From NCBI RefSeq assembly GCF_033958435.1, contig NC_134137.1, positions 244,636,501 through 244,700,500 of the forward strand: a DNA stretch of 64,000 nt, read 5' to 3'. Below, in pieces: positions 44,923-56,549 of the stretch (positions within the stretch are counted from its first letter, which is position 1; the number at the start of each line of letters is the position of its first letter). The notes under the pieces are model-generated. The model was not told where the DNA came from, ran no database searches, and saw only the letters and a list, made by a program, of their open reading frames with translations. The stretch is from Carettochelys insculpta (Eukaryota; Chordata; Testudines; Carettochelyidae). A program made the translations under genes and the position numbers.

Positions 44923-47491
44923 TCAGGTGTAGAGACAGGGACAGGTCTGTGGGAAAAGGCCAGTGTGCACAGCAAGTTCTGTTCTCAAGGCAATCAGAGT
45001 TTTGATGTGGATTCAAAGTTACCAGAGCCCCCATCTGCACTAAGTTCTGTGGCTATTTCACACCTAGGAAGGGGTAAGGAAAGCTACCTGGAAGTGATCT
45101 GTTGAGAGTTTATCATTTCCCTCCCTTCAGTTATCAGCCCATTCTGCAGCAGGGATATTAAGGAAAAGGTGGAACTGCAGCAGGCCCCATCTCCTGTGGC
45201 AATTCTCTCCCTTCTCATAATTCATGAAAGGGTGGCTACAAACCCATGTCCCATTCCCACATCAAGTGGGGCAAGTTATTGAGATGCCTTAGCATTGTTC
45301 AGAAATACTTTCAGAAATATAATCTCAAAAAAGTGTGTGCCCCACCTAAAGCAAATTAAATTATGCTTATCAAAACCATTATCTGGAAGAAAAGGAAATG
45401 TTTTAGGTATATTGTTAGAAGACAACATTCATTACAGATTAACAAATGCATACCAGTCATGGGTGTAGCATGTGTGGGAATCATCACGTGATGCACTTTA
45501 GCCTGCATTTCCTACCCATAAAGCCACTCTGTTTATAGTACATACTTCTTAACCTACAGACGTACTTCACAACATAAAAACCCAAGCAGATATATGAACC
45601 AGTGCATTTCTTGGAAACAGCTTTTCCTGTATGCTCTACTAATCCAGTTGCCTCATTGCTTACACAGGGTGAAATCTTGGCTCTGTTGTAGTTCATGGCA
45701 AAACTCTCACTGACTTTCTTGGGACAGGATTTCACCACCAGTGCTTTCATGACATCTTATTTGCAAGTGTGTGTGTGTGATATTTTAATAATCTCTATGT
45801 TGAAATTTTAAGTAAATGATCACCATGTTATTTAGAAGCCTTGATTGTCAAAATTAGAAAACAAAGCCCAGCTACAATAAATAGTTGAAAGAAAGGGCTT
45901 TCTCCCCACCTCAGTTATAAAAATGTCCAAATGTAAAGTGCAGGGAAAATTACAATCCTTCATCTTGTGCCTTTGTCACAGCAAATCAGATGACTTTAAA
46001 TGAAATTTTCATACTATGGCTTTAATGAGGACCAATTGCTTTGCCTAATTTAAAAAACTGCATATCTTTTAAAAGCAAAAATATTATAGCTTTATGACAT
46101 ACACAGGCAACTAAGCTTTCTTGATACATCTCTGCCTCATGTAGGTTTAATCTCCTGAGGAATGTATTTAGAAGCCGTTGTCAGATTTTAGCCTGGAAAC
46201 TAAATAGTGCCCCACTCAGTCATGGTCCAGTCCCAAAACTATGGTAACATTTCAGTGACAGATGAGCAATACTGTTCTGTGGGTTAAAGACATACATAGT
46301 GACTAATGTGGTTTTGAAGTTAGAAAAATAACAACAAAAAAGGGAAATTCAGATGACCAAAAAGAGAAGGAAAAAAAAACCCTCAACAAATAAAAACAAA
46401 CTCATCTATCAGGTCTAGTACAGTAAAAATAAAAACTGAAATGAGGCATGTGTCTCATGAAAGGATATACAGCTGCATTTATGCCCTACGTACGTTATTG
46501 AAAGTAGCGTCAACCAGGATTCTGATCAAAATCAGAAAAGTCAATGGCAGTCACAGTTAAGAGGTGACACATTTGTATTTTTTATCTCCCTCATATGTAT
46601 ATGATCATGGAGCATACACCAGGGAGGGACAAACTTACTGGCCTTCTGAACTGTATACAACAGTTTTCAGACATTCAAGGGCTGGGGCACGCCTGCCAGG
46701 AGCCATGGCTTGGAGCATCAGCCCTGCAAGAGGTTCCTGATCGAGTTCAGGGTTTCAGCCCAGCTGATGTTAAATCCCTGAAGCCCCAAGTCCCTCCTCT
46801 TTGCTGGTCAGAAGCCCTGAGACCTTCCTCACTGCCTGGAAGAATCCCCTCGTGCATCACCCAGCTTCAAGGCAAAGATTCCGAGCTCCCCACTACTAGG
46901 CTGGTAGGCAGAGAATGCAGGGGTTCTGTGAGATGCATTTTAATGGTAAAAGAGCTTTGTGTGGTTCACATGCCTTATTTTGGCCGCCCTGGCATATACC
47001 ATGCACTGTATAGATTCAGACCAAGATCGTCAGAAACGGATGCCTAAAGATTGGCTCCTCAGTCAAGGCGCTTTAACAAGTCTGCAGTAGAAACACAGCC
47101 AGCGGCCAAATTATCATATGCAGATAGTCTTCTCAGGCTTTCAGTGTCCCACATCAGGAATTTGGAGGCTCCTCACAAGGCACCGGTTATTCTAAATCTC
47201 AGGTTCCATTTTGAGGCTTACTTTTCGAGTCAGGCCCTTAAATTGACGTGTTATCTACTGTGTGTGATCAAAGATCCCATGGCACTGTCCCAAGGGTGTG
47301 ATTTGTAGTACCATTGGTAAAAATTTCCCATCTCACACATTTAGAGGGTGCGGTATGTACAAACTGGTGATCACCACCCACCAGGTGAAGCAGCTGCATT
47401 TTAAAGACTCTGGGGGGGCATCATTTATAAAGCACATACCAAGCTTTATGTTGCGAGTTAGAGAATAGTGATAGTCTGTAACAAACACAAT
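44923..47491. other. Long non-coding stretch
   Basis: About 2.6 kb. The 150-codon frame at 46595-47047 begins in text resembling a decayed repeat (gggagggacaaacttactgg) and has no domain. Otherwise nothing was recognised. Confidence 0.35.
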
Positions 47492-47837
47492 GGCTATGTC
47501 TACACTAGCACCCCCCTTTCAAAAGGTGCTAATGAGACACTTTGGGGTATGCTAATGAGGTGCTGCAATGAATATGCAGTGCCTCATTAGCATAGTGGTG
47601 GCCATGGCACTTTGAAAGTCTCGCTTTCGATTGCGTGTGGCTCATCTACATGGAGCCCTCTTCAAAAAGACCCCGTGTACACGAGCCACACGTAATTGAA
47701 AGTGGCACTTTTGAAGTGCTGCAGCCACCATTATGCTAATGGGGCACTGCATAGTCATTGCAGTGCCTTATTAGCATATCCTGAGGTGTCTCATTAGCAT
47801 CCCCCTTTCGAAAGGGGGGTGCTGTGTAGACATAGTC
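47492..47837. mobile_element. Long foldback MITE (346 bp palindrome)
   Basis: Ends GGCTATGTCTACACTAGCA and, reversed, GACTATGTCTACACAGCA. Internal pairs include tgcagtgcctcattagcata / gccttattagcatatcctga-type blocks and gtggctcatctacatggag / gtgtacacgagccacac at the centre near 47672. Confidence 0.78.
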
Positions 47838-48075
47838 TATGAGAGCCAAAGAGAGCAGTCCATGCAGAAGCGATTTCACTGGTTGTAAATCTAGTATTGG
47901 TCTTCTGTAAAAAGGGGTGGGAAATGATTTTCCTTTCCTGAAAATGTTTTGAAATGTCCAGTTTTCCTCCCCATTCTGTATTAGAATGAACCTGAGAGTT
48001 GTGTGTGTTGAGTTTGTTTGGCAAAAGAAAAAGAGATCTACTTCTAAACAGCCAATAGCCAAAAGGTCAGGCCCA

Positions 48076-48132
48076 GAATGTGGGATAACCAGGTTGAAAT
48101 CAGCATTCTGCCTGATTCCAAATCCCACATTC
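48076..48132. repeat. Short hairpin
   Basis: GAATGTGGGAT (48076-48086) is exactly inverted at 48122-48132, with a smaller aatcag/ctgatt pair inside. Confidence 0.6.
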
Positions 48133-48177
48133 CAAATGAGTGCCCTAGACAGCAGCCTACGGTATGAGTGTATATGA

Positions 48178-48752
48178 GTGTGTCTACACTTGCGTTCCTC
48201 TTTCGAATGAGAAAAACAAAGCATTTTTCTATGAAAGTTTCGTTGGGAAGATCTCTAAACTCCAGAAAGTGGGGAGCTGGGGAGGTCAGAAGACAACACA
48301 GAGGGTGCATCTACACTTACATTCCTCTTTTGAAAAAAGTATGCAAATTGAAAATGCAAATGAGCTGTAAATTTGCATATTTAACATCTCATTTGTATAT
48401 TCTAATTTCGAAAGAGCTTTCAAAAGAAGAAAGCCAGTGTAGACGATACTCTTTCAAAAGTAAACCCCATTAAATAAAGGGAAGAAGGATTCTTTTGAAG
48501 ACGGGGTTTACTTTTGAAAGAGCACCGTCTACACTGGCAGAAGCTCGTTTGAAATCGGAATATGCAAATGAGATGTTAAATATGCAAATTTACAGCTCAT
48601 TTGCAATTTCAATTTGCATACTTTTTTCAAAAGAGGAATGCAAGTGTAGACGCACCCTCTGTGTCGTCTTCTGTCCTCCCCAGCTCCCCACTTTCAGGAG
48701 CTCAGAGATCTTCCCCATGAAACTTTCATAGAAAAAAGCTTTGTTTTTCATA
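48178..48752. mobile_element. Nested foldback: MITE inside a larger palindrome
   Basis: The inner MITE (48307-48656) has ends gggtgcatctacacttac and, reversed, gggtgcgtctacacttgc, and folds around about 48483. The palindrome does not stop at those ends: 48207-48306 (gagaaaaacaaagc ... gagctggggaggtcagaaga) is again inverted at 48657-48752 (cttctgtcctccccagctc ... gctttgtttttcat). A further GTGTCTACACTTGCGTTCCTC terminus lies on the far left (48178) without a counterpart on the right, so the outer element is probably truncated. Confidence 0.72.
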
Positions 48753-51300
48753 CACTGGCATTTTCTGACACCCCTCCCCTCAACCCTCCCCCAATTGTTA
48801 ATCAATTCCTGACCAACTCTGGTATTGACCCCTTCTGCTCTAAGGACCCATTAACACTTAGCACATTGAGATATCTCCTTATCATTATTCAATTACATCA
48901 CATTTTGACAAATTGACAGATTAATTCTTTACTGCAAAATGCTTTATTTTTGAAGGTTTGTAAACAGAGTTTAGTTTTTCTTTTACTGTAGATTTTTGTA
49001 ACTGAACAATATGTATATTACTACGCAGTGTGTACAATTTGTCTAGCATTTATTTATTTTAACAATTTTTTCAGTTCCTTCATCAACATAGTTAAATATC
49101 TGAGATGGAAGATTTGGATTCAAGCACTCAATCTGGATTCATGCATCTTTTGGATGGAAGTAAAAAAAAATCTGGTTGATTTTAGGATTAATTACTTAAA
49201 ATAACAGCAGAAAGCGGATAGAAAACTAATTTTGCATCATCCTGCTCTTTCCTATGATACTGTGGATATTCTGTCAATGCCTAAGCACCAAAATATTGTA
49301 CAGTACTGGATAGATTTTGCTTTCTGTCTAGACCTAATCAAATTTCTTTTACTTCGCTCTACTTTTTTATATTGGAATTAGCTTTTCTTACACTGGATTG
49401 AGTTAAATTCACATTTTGAGTCATATAGATAACAAATACATTTCCTAATCCTACAGGGCAGTCAATCCACAGAAATAAGAAAAACCTGCTATTTATAAGG
49501 ACTTACCAATTTAACTGATCATAAAGAAAGATTTAAACTTCCATTATACTAAGAAGTAAAACTGAAGCAACACAAGAATGTGTATTTAAAATATAAAATG
49601 AAAATTCCTTATCTACTGTCCAGTAAAATAGTAGGTCCTCAAGGTATATAAATAGTAAGTCAAATTCTTGCAGCGTGAGAATGAGCATATACCAAATAAA
49701 TCAGGAAAAAAACAACAGCAGAATGTTTCAAAGTTCAAAAGTTTTTGTTTGCTTGCTTGCTTGTTTTTCTCCAAACAGAATGTATAAGGGTTTTTCTGCT
49801 AGTGATAAATCCTTTCACAGATTACATCCAGGAAAAGAAAAGAATGTTGAAACATCAAGTGACTTTAGCATCCTCTGTCACCCTTTTCGTCTTTCCCATG
49901 TCCATCTTAGCCAGAAGTTACATTGTTAAAGTTCATTTTTATTTGAATATCTTTCTGATATTCTGGAGTAGCAAAATGACTCATGAGGCAACTGGCACTC
50001 CTATAAAGCATTTCCACCAATCTGAGACACATTTTGCTAAGCAAAATTAGAGAGGCGGCCAAAGAGTTAATTTATAGAGTGCCAATTGGTGGATGCTAGC
50101 ATTCTGCATTATATTACAGATTCTAAACTTCATTTTTTGGTTCCCTTATAAGAAATTAATGGTAAAAGTGAGCACAGTTAATAAGGCGTAGCTTTCTTTA
50201 ATTACAAACCTCTGTTCTCTTGGCCATATTTTTCTCATTGCAGAAGCATCTATGTCACATAAACCTAAATGCCACACTTTTAAAGTGACATTTCCAGTCT
50301 CAACATTCTTGCAAGCAGATTTTTCTTACCTGATCTTTCCAAAAATGACTAGTGATGCCAGCTATTTTTCTGGGTGCCCAACGTGAGACATTTTAAGGTG
50401 GCATAATTTTCAACTCTTTGGGGTGTCTTGTCACATATCCAAAATTATTTATGACTTTTCAAAATGAAGGTTACCATACTTACATTTGTTTAAAAATTGC
50501 ATGGTACTCTTGACAATTCCAGCTATAGAGTACATCAAAAACACGTCAGCAGGAAGTAAATGCCAACCTGTTCATTATATACTTTCTAGTGTACTGAATG
50601 TTTTACTTTTCGAGGTCACGGTATTGATACTCAGCAGGTAAAAAGATCATCTCTGAGCCAATGGGACCCTAAACCTCTTGATTAGGGCCACTGACAAATT
50701 AGAGGAGATCTTTGATTTTGTTTTCCTCATTGTCTGTTCCATTTCTTGATTCACACATTTGAGTTCTTCCTTCAAGATTGGAAAGTCTCAAGTATTTTCT
50801 TCTACACCAAGCAAAGAACTGAATTTATAGCATTATGTGCAGTATCTATTTTACGTGTGCTATTCAGAGCCCATGGTAGTAAATTGTGCTGTTAACAATA
50901 ATTTAAGTGCAAAATACTCCCATTACAGAAAACAGGTTTTTTTAGTGTTTAAATCTCTTAATGGAAACTCATTTCAAAACATATGGGATGAAACACAGAA
51001 GAAATCATTAACATTCCAGCCAGCGAAGATACAAGGTCAGAACTGTGGCTTCCAGATTTCACACTAATCTCTTCCCCTATTTCACATCCTCCGTTCCTTC
51101 GGCCTTGTACTACAGCCATCATTCTTATGGGCAATGAGTATTAGATACAACTCCTTACAGAGCTATCAGCCACACTGCTCAACTGTCCACTGGACCGTCC
51201 ATAGGGGAGTGAAGAGCATGGGGTAATTCCCTCCTGCCTCAGGTTCCACCCCACCTTTTCCCACCCCAGCTTCATCCTCACCCCCTCTTCTCAACCCTGC
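48753..51300. other. Long non-coding stretch
   Basis: About 2.5 kb, AT-rich. Frames at 49675-50050 and 50837-51067 have no domain. No repeats recognised. Confidence 0.35.
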
Positions 51301-51811
51301 TCTGAGCATCTGTAAAATGATGATAGCATTTGCTACCTGATGGGGCATTGTGAGAATTACTATATTGAAGACTGTGAGGCACTCAGATAGTACCAACAAA
51401 CAACCCTGAAAACATCTTGTCTTTTATTTCAGTGTTTAAGAGAGTAGGACTCTTAACAATCAATAGGCAATGTTGTGCTTGCCTAGAGCGGAGAGGAATG
51501 CCTTCTATTGCTCCCAGTGTCTTCACTTGAACAGCAACAAGAAGTCCTGTGGCACCTTATAGACTAACCGATATTTTGGAGCGTAAGCTTTCATGGGCAA
51601 AGACTTCATCTGATGAAGTAGGTCTTTACCCAAAAAAGCTTATGACCCAAAATATTAGGTAGCCTATAAGGTGCCACAGGACTTTTTGTTGTTTTTGAAG
51701 ATACAGGCTAACACGGCCACCTCTCCGACACTTGAACAGTAGCACTTCTGGCCAGTTAGAGCTGTCCCAGCCATAAAACAGTTTGGGGTGATGCCTCAAG
51801 CCCCACACTTT
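51301..51811 (+). repeat. Inverted duplication, left arm (interrupted by a PLE)
   Basis: Inverse of 52012-52281. Shared blocks read outward to inward: gcatctgtaaaatgatgat, gtgaggcactcagatagtac, caataggcaatgttgtgctt, ggaatgccttct, gtcttcac, gagctgtcccagccataaaa, aagccccacactt. The arm also contains about 65 extra bases near 51410 and the PLE insertion. The outermost part resembles a MIR-like tail. Confidence 0.8.
51524..51739. mobile_element. Miniature PLE hairpin with 11-bp target duplication
   Basis: CACTTGAACAG at 51524-51534 and 51729-51739 flanks 51535-51728. The insert opens with the inverse of a PLE tail (caacaagaagtcctgtggc ... aagacttcatctgatgaag) and continues as the direct copy to the full end (ggtgccacaggactttttg ... 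gatacaggctaacacggcc). The other arm of the surrounding inverted duplication keeps the unoccupied site. Confidence 0.88.
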
Positions 51812-52011
51812 CAGGGGCCTCAAGGCACCCCTTCCCCACAGTCCTCTCCCCTAATAGACATGAGCCAGAGCATTACCAAAGAACCTGTCCTGAGACAGCA
51901 GCAGACATAATCCCCCAGGCTGCCCCAGGGCCCACAGCCTCGCCTCAATATGGGGGACCATCCTCTCCATAGGACAGCTGGGGCAGCTGTTGCAGGGCCT
52001 CGCCACCCGCC
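51812..52011. other. Spacer of the inverted duplication
   Basis: 200 bp, GC-richer than the surroundings, with no repeat or gene recognised. Confidence 0.45.
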
Positions 52012-52281
52012 CAAAGTGTGGGGCTTGAAGCATCGCCCTGAGCTGTTTTATGGCTGGGACAGCTCTAGCTGGCCAGAAGGGCTGCTGTTCGGGTGAAGAC
52101 ACCGGGAGCAACAGAAGGCATTCCTTTCCACTCTAGCCAAGCACAACATTGCCTATTGAATTTAGATATGTCTATGACCCTGATTACTGTACTATCTGAG
52201 TGCCTCACAATCTTTAAAATAGTAATTCTCACAATCCCCTATCAGGTAGCAATTGCCATCATCATTTTACACATGCTCAGA
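52012..52281 (-). repeat. Inverted duplication, right arm (PLE-free)
   Basis: Inverse of the left arm without the PLE and without the 65-base segment. At the PLE position it reads, in the left-arm sense, cacccgaacag followed directly by cagcccttctggcc. Confidence 0.8.
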
Positions 52282-52293
52282 CACAGAGTCTAA

Positions 52294-52840
52294 GGGTATG
52301 CTTACTCAGCAGCCTTATTTCAAAATAAACTATTCCAGAAGAGATACCCCAGAAAAGCTTCTTTTGAAATAACACAGCTACGCACAAAATGCATTTTGCT
52401 ATAGCCCTCAGCTATTTCGAAATACAGCATCTACACACAAGGATGCTCTATGGCTTATTTCTTACCAGGCTCTCTTACCTGCCTTAACAGCACCTATTTC
52501 AAAATGGGAATTTCAAAATAAAATCATACCATAGAACAGGAAAGGATCTTGAAAGGTCATCAAGTCCCAGCCCCTGCACTCACAGCAAGACCTGCTGCCA
52601 CCCCAGCCCCATGAAAGGCCCCTTCAGGGATTGAACCTACAACCCTTGGTTTACAAGGTCCATGCACTAAGCCCTGACCTATCACACTATTCCTAGCATG
52701 ATGAGGTCTACCTATTTTGAAATAAGCCAACCTCTATGTTGAAATTATTTCAAAATCACAGTTGCGTTCTGTGGATGCTCACAAAGTTACTTCAAAATAA
52801 GGGCTCGTTTCAAAATAACTTTGCCGTGTACACGCATCCC
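52294..52840. mobile_element. Diverged foldback MITE carrying an inserted repeat
   Basis: The left end gggtatgcttactcagcag and the reversed right end gggatgcgtgtacacggc, with mirrored words ttatttcaaaataaact and agttattttgaaac, mark an old inverted-end element. It is split by a different repeat at about 52525-52703. Confidence 0.55.
52525..52703. mobile_element. CR1-like tail or SINE inserted in the MITE
   Basis: 'accatagaacaggaaaggat' and 'cttgaaaggtcatcaagtcc' recall the inverse of a CR1 tail. The following 'gggattgaacctacaaccct' recalls a tRNA-like or alternative CR1 tail. Both neighbours are MITE sequence, so it arrived later. Confidence 0.45.
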
Positions 52841-53602
52841 ACCTGATCTACCCAAGATCACACAGAATGGTTAAGAGCTTGTTTGTATGCAGGGATAATG
52901 TGCTGGATGCACTAGGATCTTGTTCATCATTGGTGCATGAAGACCCTGTTGGTTCCCTGGTGCGCTTTAATGTAACATTCTTTTAAACAGAACTAGTATA
53001 CAGAACAGTAGGGAACTGTTGGTGCACAACAGCAGGACCTGTGTGGACCAATTCAGGCACAACATGCTAGGGTGGGTTCGAAATCACACCCTATCCTGTG
53101 TCTTAGCACATTGCCTAGACAAGCCCTATTTTGGAGAGGGAATGGGATTTACAATTGGTGCAGCAGGAAGCCAATCCTCTTCTCCCTTATAGCCCTGCCT
53201 GAACCCTCATTTAAGCCTAATTAAACCACATCCAGTGGCTCCTGTCTTCTTGCACAGTGAGAGAATAAAAATAGTTAAGACACAGCTGTAGCCTTCACAC
53301 ATACATAAAATGGCCTCACCTGACACATTGTAAATTCAAAGTCAGCACTGGCCTGCTCTCCATATTGTTTGCACTGGACGTGCATTCTGTTTCCATCTCC
53401 TATGGTGGGGTACATAAAGGACAGACTTTTCACTAAAATCAAGCCAGAGTACAGTCAGAGATTATAGTCACTGAGCAGGTCTGAGTATTTTTATAATGTT
53501 ATACAGCTTTTCCTCTGGTAGGAGACCTGATTCTCCCCTGCTTTGCACCTGATGGTGTCATTTTGCAGCTTCACAAAGAGAGTGCAAAGAGGAAGCTAAA
53601 CA
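52841..53602. other. Non-coding stretch
   Basis: No gene or well-defined repeat. A 'gatctacccaagatcacaca' phrase at its start recalls a MIR core. Confidence 0.4.
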
Positions 53603-53850
53603 CTACCACTCTGAATAGTAACAGAGAGGGAGCCGTGCTAGTCTATATACTATCAAAACAAAAAAGCAGTCAAGTAGCACTTTAAAGACTAACAAAATCA
53701 TTTATAGGTGACGAGCCTTCGTGGGACAGACCCACTTCTTCAGACTATAGCTGTGGTCTGAAGAAGTGGGTCTGTCCCATGAAAGCTCACCTATAAATTG
53801 TTAGTCTTTAAAGTGCTACTTGACTGCTTTTTTGTATTCCTACCATTCTG
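53603..53850. mobile_element. Miniature PLE hairpin with 11-bp target duplication
   Basis: CTACCACTCTG (53603-53613) and CTACCATTCTG (53840-53850) differ at one base. The left arm starts at the full PLE end (aatagtaacagagagggagc) and reaches agacccacttcttcagac. The right arm returns tctgaagaagtgggtctg to a truncated end at ttgactgcttttttgt. Confidence 0.85.
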
Positions 53851-55483
53851 GTGTATACAGAGTGCAAGGCAGGAGGGAAACAGGCTTCATTGCTGTGTGT
53901 TCAATAAACAGATCTTGGAGGAAAAGTGCATAGGACCAGCTTCTCAACTGGTGCAAACTAGCTTGGCTCCAGTGACTACGATGGAACCATGCCACTGCAG
54001 ATGGATAGATGTATAATCAGTAAAGCTGTGCTGATGTACATGAACTGAGAATCAGGCCACTCAAATCTTCTGATTCAGGTTAACCCTCTCCTTGACCTAG
54101 TGCAGATATAGTGGATTGAATTATAGCCCATCTGTTTTAGTGTCCAGCTCTCTGGGTTACCCACCTGCCTGTACGTGGTACCCTCTAAAAAAGAAAGCAG
54201 CATGATAATTATCTCCTCCTGTGCCTCTCGAGGTCAAGGTTATTTCCCTTCACTAGAGGCAGTAGGTATGAACTCCAGATTTAACTATGAAGTAGGCTAA
54301 CATGGTTTAGCTTCAGTCAAATAATATAGGTTGCCAAGTTAAAAACAGAAATCATAAAGCATTATAATCCATATTGCAGACACCTAAATGAAGACCAGGT
54401 CCTTCAACATGCGGTGTAAACACAAACAGACCTCGTATCAAATCATCCTGCTCAGCACACAAGGGAATGTGCATTAGTAGCAACACCCGCATTTTGTCCC
54501 CCTAAATTTGAAAGCAGATATATTCACCACCAGGCTATTTTGTTGGAAATACTACTTACAGAATAACAAATAAAATGCCACATACACTGATATACCACAT
54601 ATACTCCAGGATGGGCCTATTAGCTATCCATAGTGAGGGAATTTGTCATATTTTCCATTAATACTTAGCACAAATAATATTTAATTATTTCAGATCACTC
54701 ATCAGGAACTAAGACCACAGCCACCAAATTCACCTTTTTTCTTGGACCAAGCCTAAATGTAAGGATTATCTCAGAGTTCTTTCTCAGATGACTTAGTTGG
54801 TCCTTTCTCTGCACCAGAGTTTGATTATTTGCTCCATTTTAGCTAGAATCATATTCACAACACCCTCTCCAGTTTTAAGAAGGATGCATTACTCAATTTA
54901 TTCTTCATCACATTTTCTCTGCACACATGACAATAGCAGAATGGGTGGTAGCATCAGTGGAAATTTTCCCTCTCTAATTTTCTTCTTGACATAAGACCCA
55001 TGGTGTGATGTCTATCATATATTTAAAAATGAGACTAAATTCTTACTGGAGCAGGGACTGTCTTTTTTGGTAAAAGTTTGTAGGAAAATGGGCCCCGTAA
55101 CCATAATTGTATTATGGTAATAATTATAGGCCCACAATAAATAACTAATACTTCCTTAACAGCTGATCTGGGGACTTGTTGGTCTAAGAACATTCTATGT
55201 CCAATACATGCGTCTCTCTCTCTCTCTCTCTTTGTATCTATGAGATTATTTCTGCTGAGTGTAGCCTCATATCATGGAATCAAGTCCCTTGTGCACGTTA
55301 GCAGTAATGCAAAACAAGCAGGGCCAATGGCCTCGTCATGCCCCTGGACACGGCAGGGCAGGGCATGGGGGGTGGGGTGGAGCTGTGCTGCTCCACACTT
55401 CTGGAAGGGGTGAGTCTGGGGACAGCCAGCTGTCAGCGCCATCCAGAGCACAGCATGCCCTCCCCAAGCTCGTGGCACTCCAA
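53851..55483. other. Non-coding stretch
   Basis: About 1.6 kb. It contains a (TC)n run at 55211-55231. The GC-richer block 55270-55480 has no recognised identity. Confidence 0.4.
55211..55231 (+). repeat. (TC)n microsatellite
   Basis: About ten tc dinucleotides in a row. Confidence 0.9.
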
Positions 55484-56068
55484 TGACAATTGAAAAGGCT
55501 TCTGCTGCAGTAGTGATGGCAGCAGCTGGTAGTTCCAAGCTCTTTTTTATTGCCAGGCCCTGGGGCTATTTTGCTCCCTTAATCCACGTCATGGGTGGGT
55601 CTAGTGGTCAGTGACCAATCAACAGGAATACCTTGCCTAATGGAGTTGGTGAGGGGTAATTAGGGCAACCCCAGCCCAGGGCCTTGTCAGCAATGGAATG
55701 GTCCACTACCAGCTTGGCAGGGAATCCTTCTACAACATACCAAACTCCCGGGGTTACAATTCCCCTCCCTGGGCTGCTTCATCCCAGTTTCCTGGGGTAG
55801 TCCTCTCCCTCTCCTTGCTCCAGACTGGGGCTTCTCCTGAAGCCTCCCACAGGTTGGGTCCTGTGCCTCGGTCCATTGGCTCTTTCTCCCCTGGAGTCCT
55901 GTGGTATCTCCTTCCCCTGTGGCAGTCATCTCTGACTGAGCAGCTCCAAAGACCTTTATAGCCAACCTCCAGTTGGAGCATACCCAGTAGGGCTGTGGGT
56001 CCGTGACTTCCTCAGCCAGGTGAACCCCTTCAGGCGTATTGTGGGGTTGATACACCCTGTCACAGTCA
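55484..56068 (-). mobile_element. Possible solo LTR, read on the minus strand
   Basis: On - it opens with tgtgacagggtgtatcaacc and ends near ttcaattgtca, with an AATAAA signal in ggcaataaaaaagagc close to the 3' end. Length (about 585 bp), TG...CA ends and the polyadenylation signal fit an LTR. No target duplication or internal retroelement sequence was found. The 141-codon frame on - (56112-55687) falls inside and has no known domain. Confidence 0.35.
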
Positions 56069-56549
56069 CATAAAATAAATATACCAAAATGCAGTTGATA
56101 TTTTAGTATCACTCTTATTTTAGTTTTTTTTTAAAACAAAACAAAACAAAAATAAAAACAAAAACAAAGGAAAATTTCAGATAGAGAAAACAAATCTATG
56201 CAACACACATTACCAGGCCAGCTTAAGTTAATTGATAATCAGTGTGGTCAAATTTTTAGGAAGGAACCTTTACTCAACCTTTACTACACACACACGGTTA
56301 ATAAGGACACTTTTCTAAATGCGCCTCTATTCTTTGCTGTAGCAGTCTCCCTAACATCTTGCTGCTGCTGCTTTGAGGGCCTTTTCTTGAGATGCCTGGC
56401 ATACAGTGTGGGACACTGAAGCATCCCTAAATCTTCCATGTTGAAGAGGTAAATATTACACTGTTAGCTTCACAGCTGTGAAATGGCACAAAGGATTGGG
56501 ATATCAATTTTAATTGTGTGATATGACAGTACAGCCACAATAGCAACTA
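56069..56549. other. Non-coding stretch with an A-rich tract
   Basis: 56130-56168 is an aaaac/aaaat-type A-rich simple repeat. Otherwise nothing recognised. Confidence 0.45.

Noticed and set aside
46595..47047. 150-codon frame on + as a host gene
   Set aside because: No domain, no codon signature, and the start resembles a decayed repeat.
55687..56112. 141-codon frame on - as a gene
   Set aside because: It lies inside an LTR-like block, and no motif was seen.
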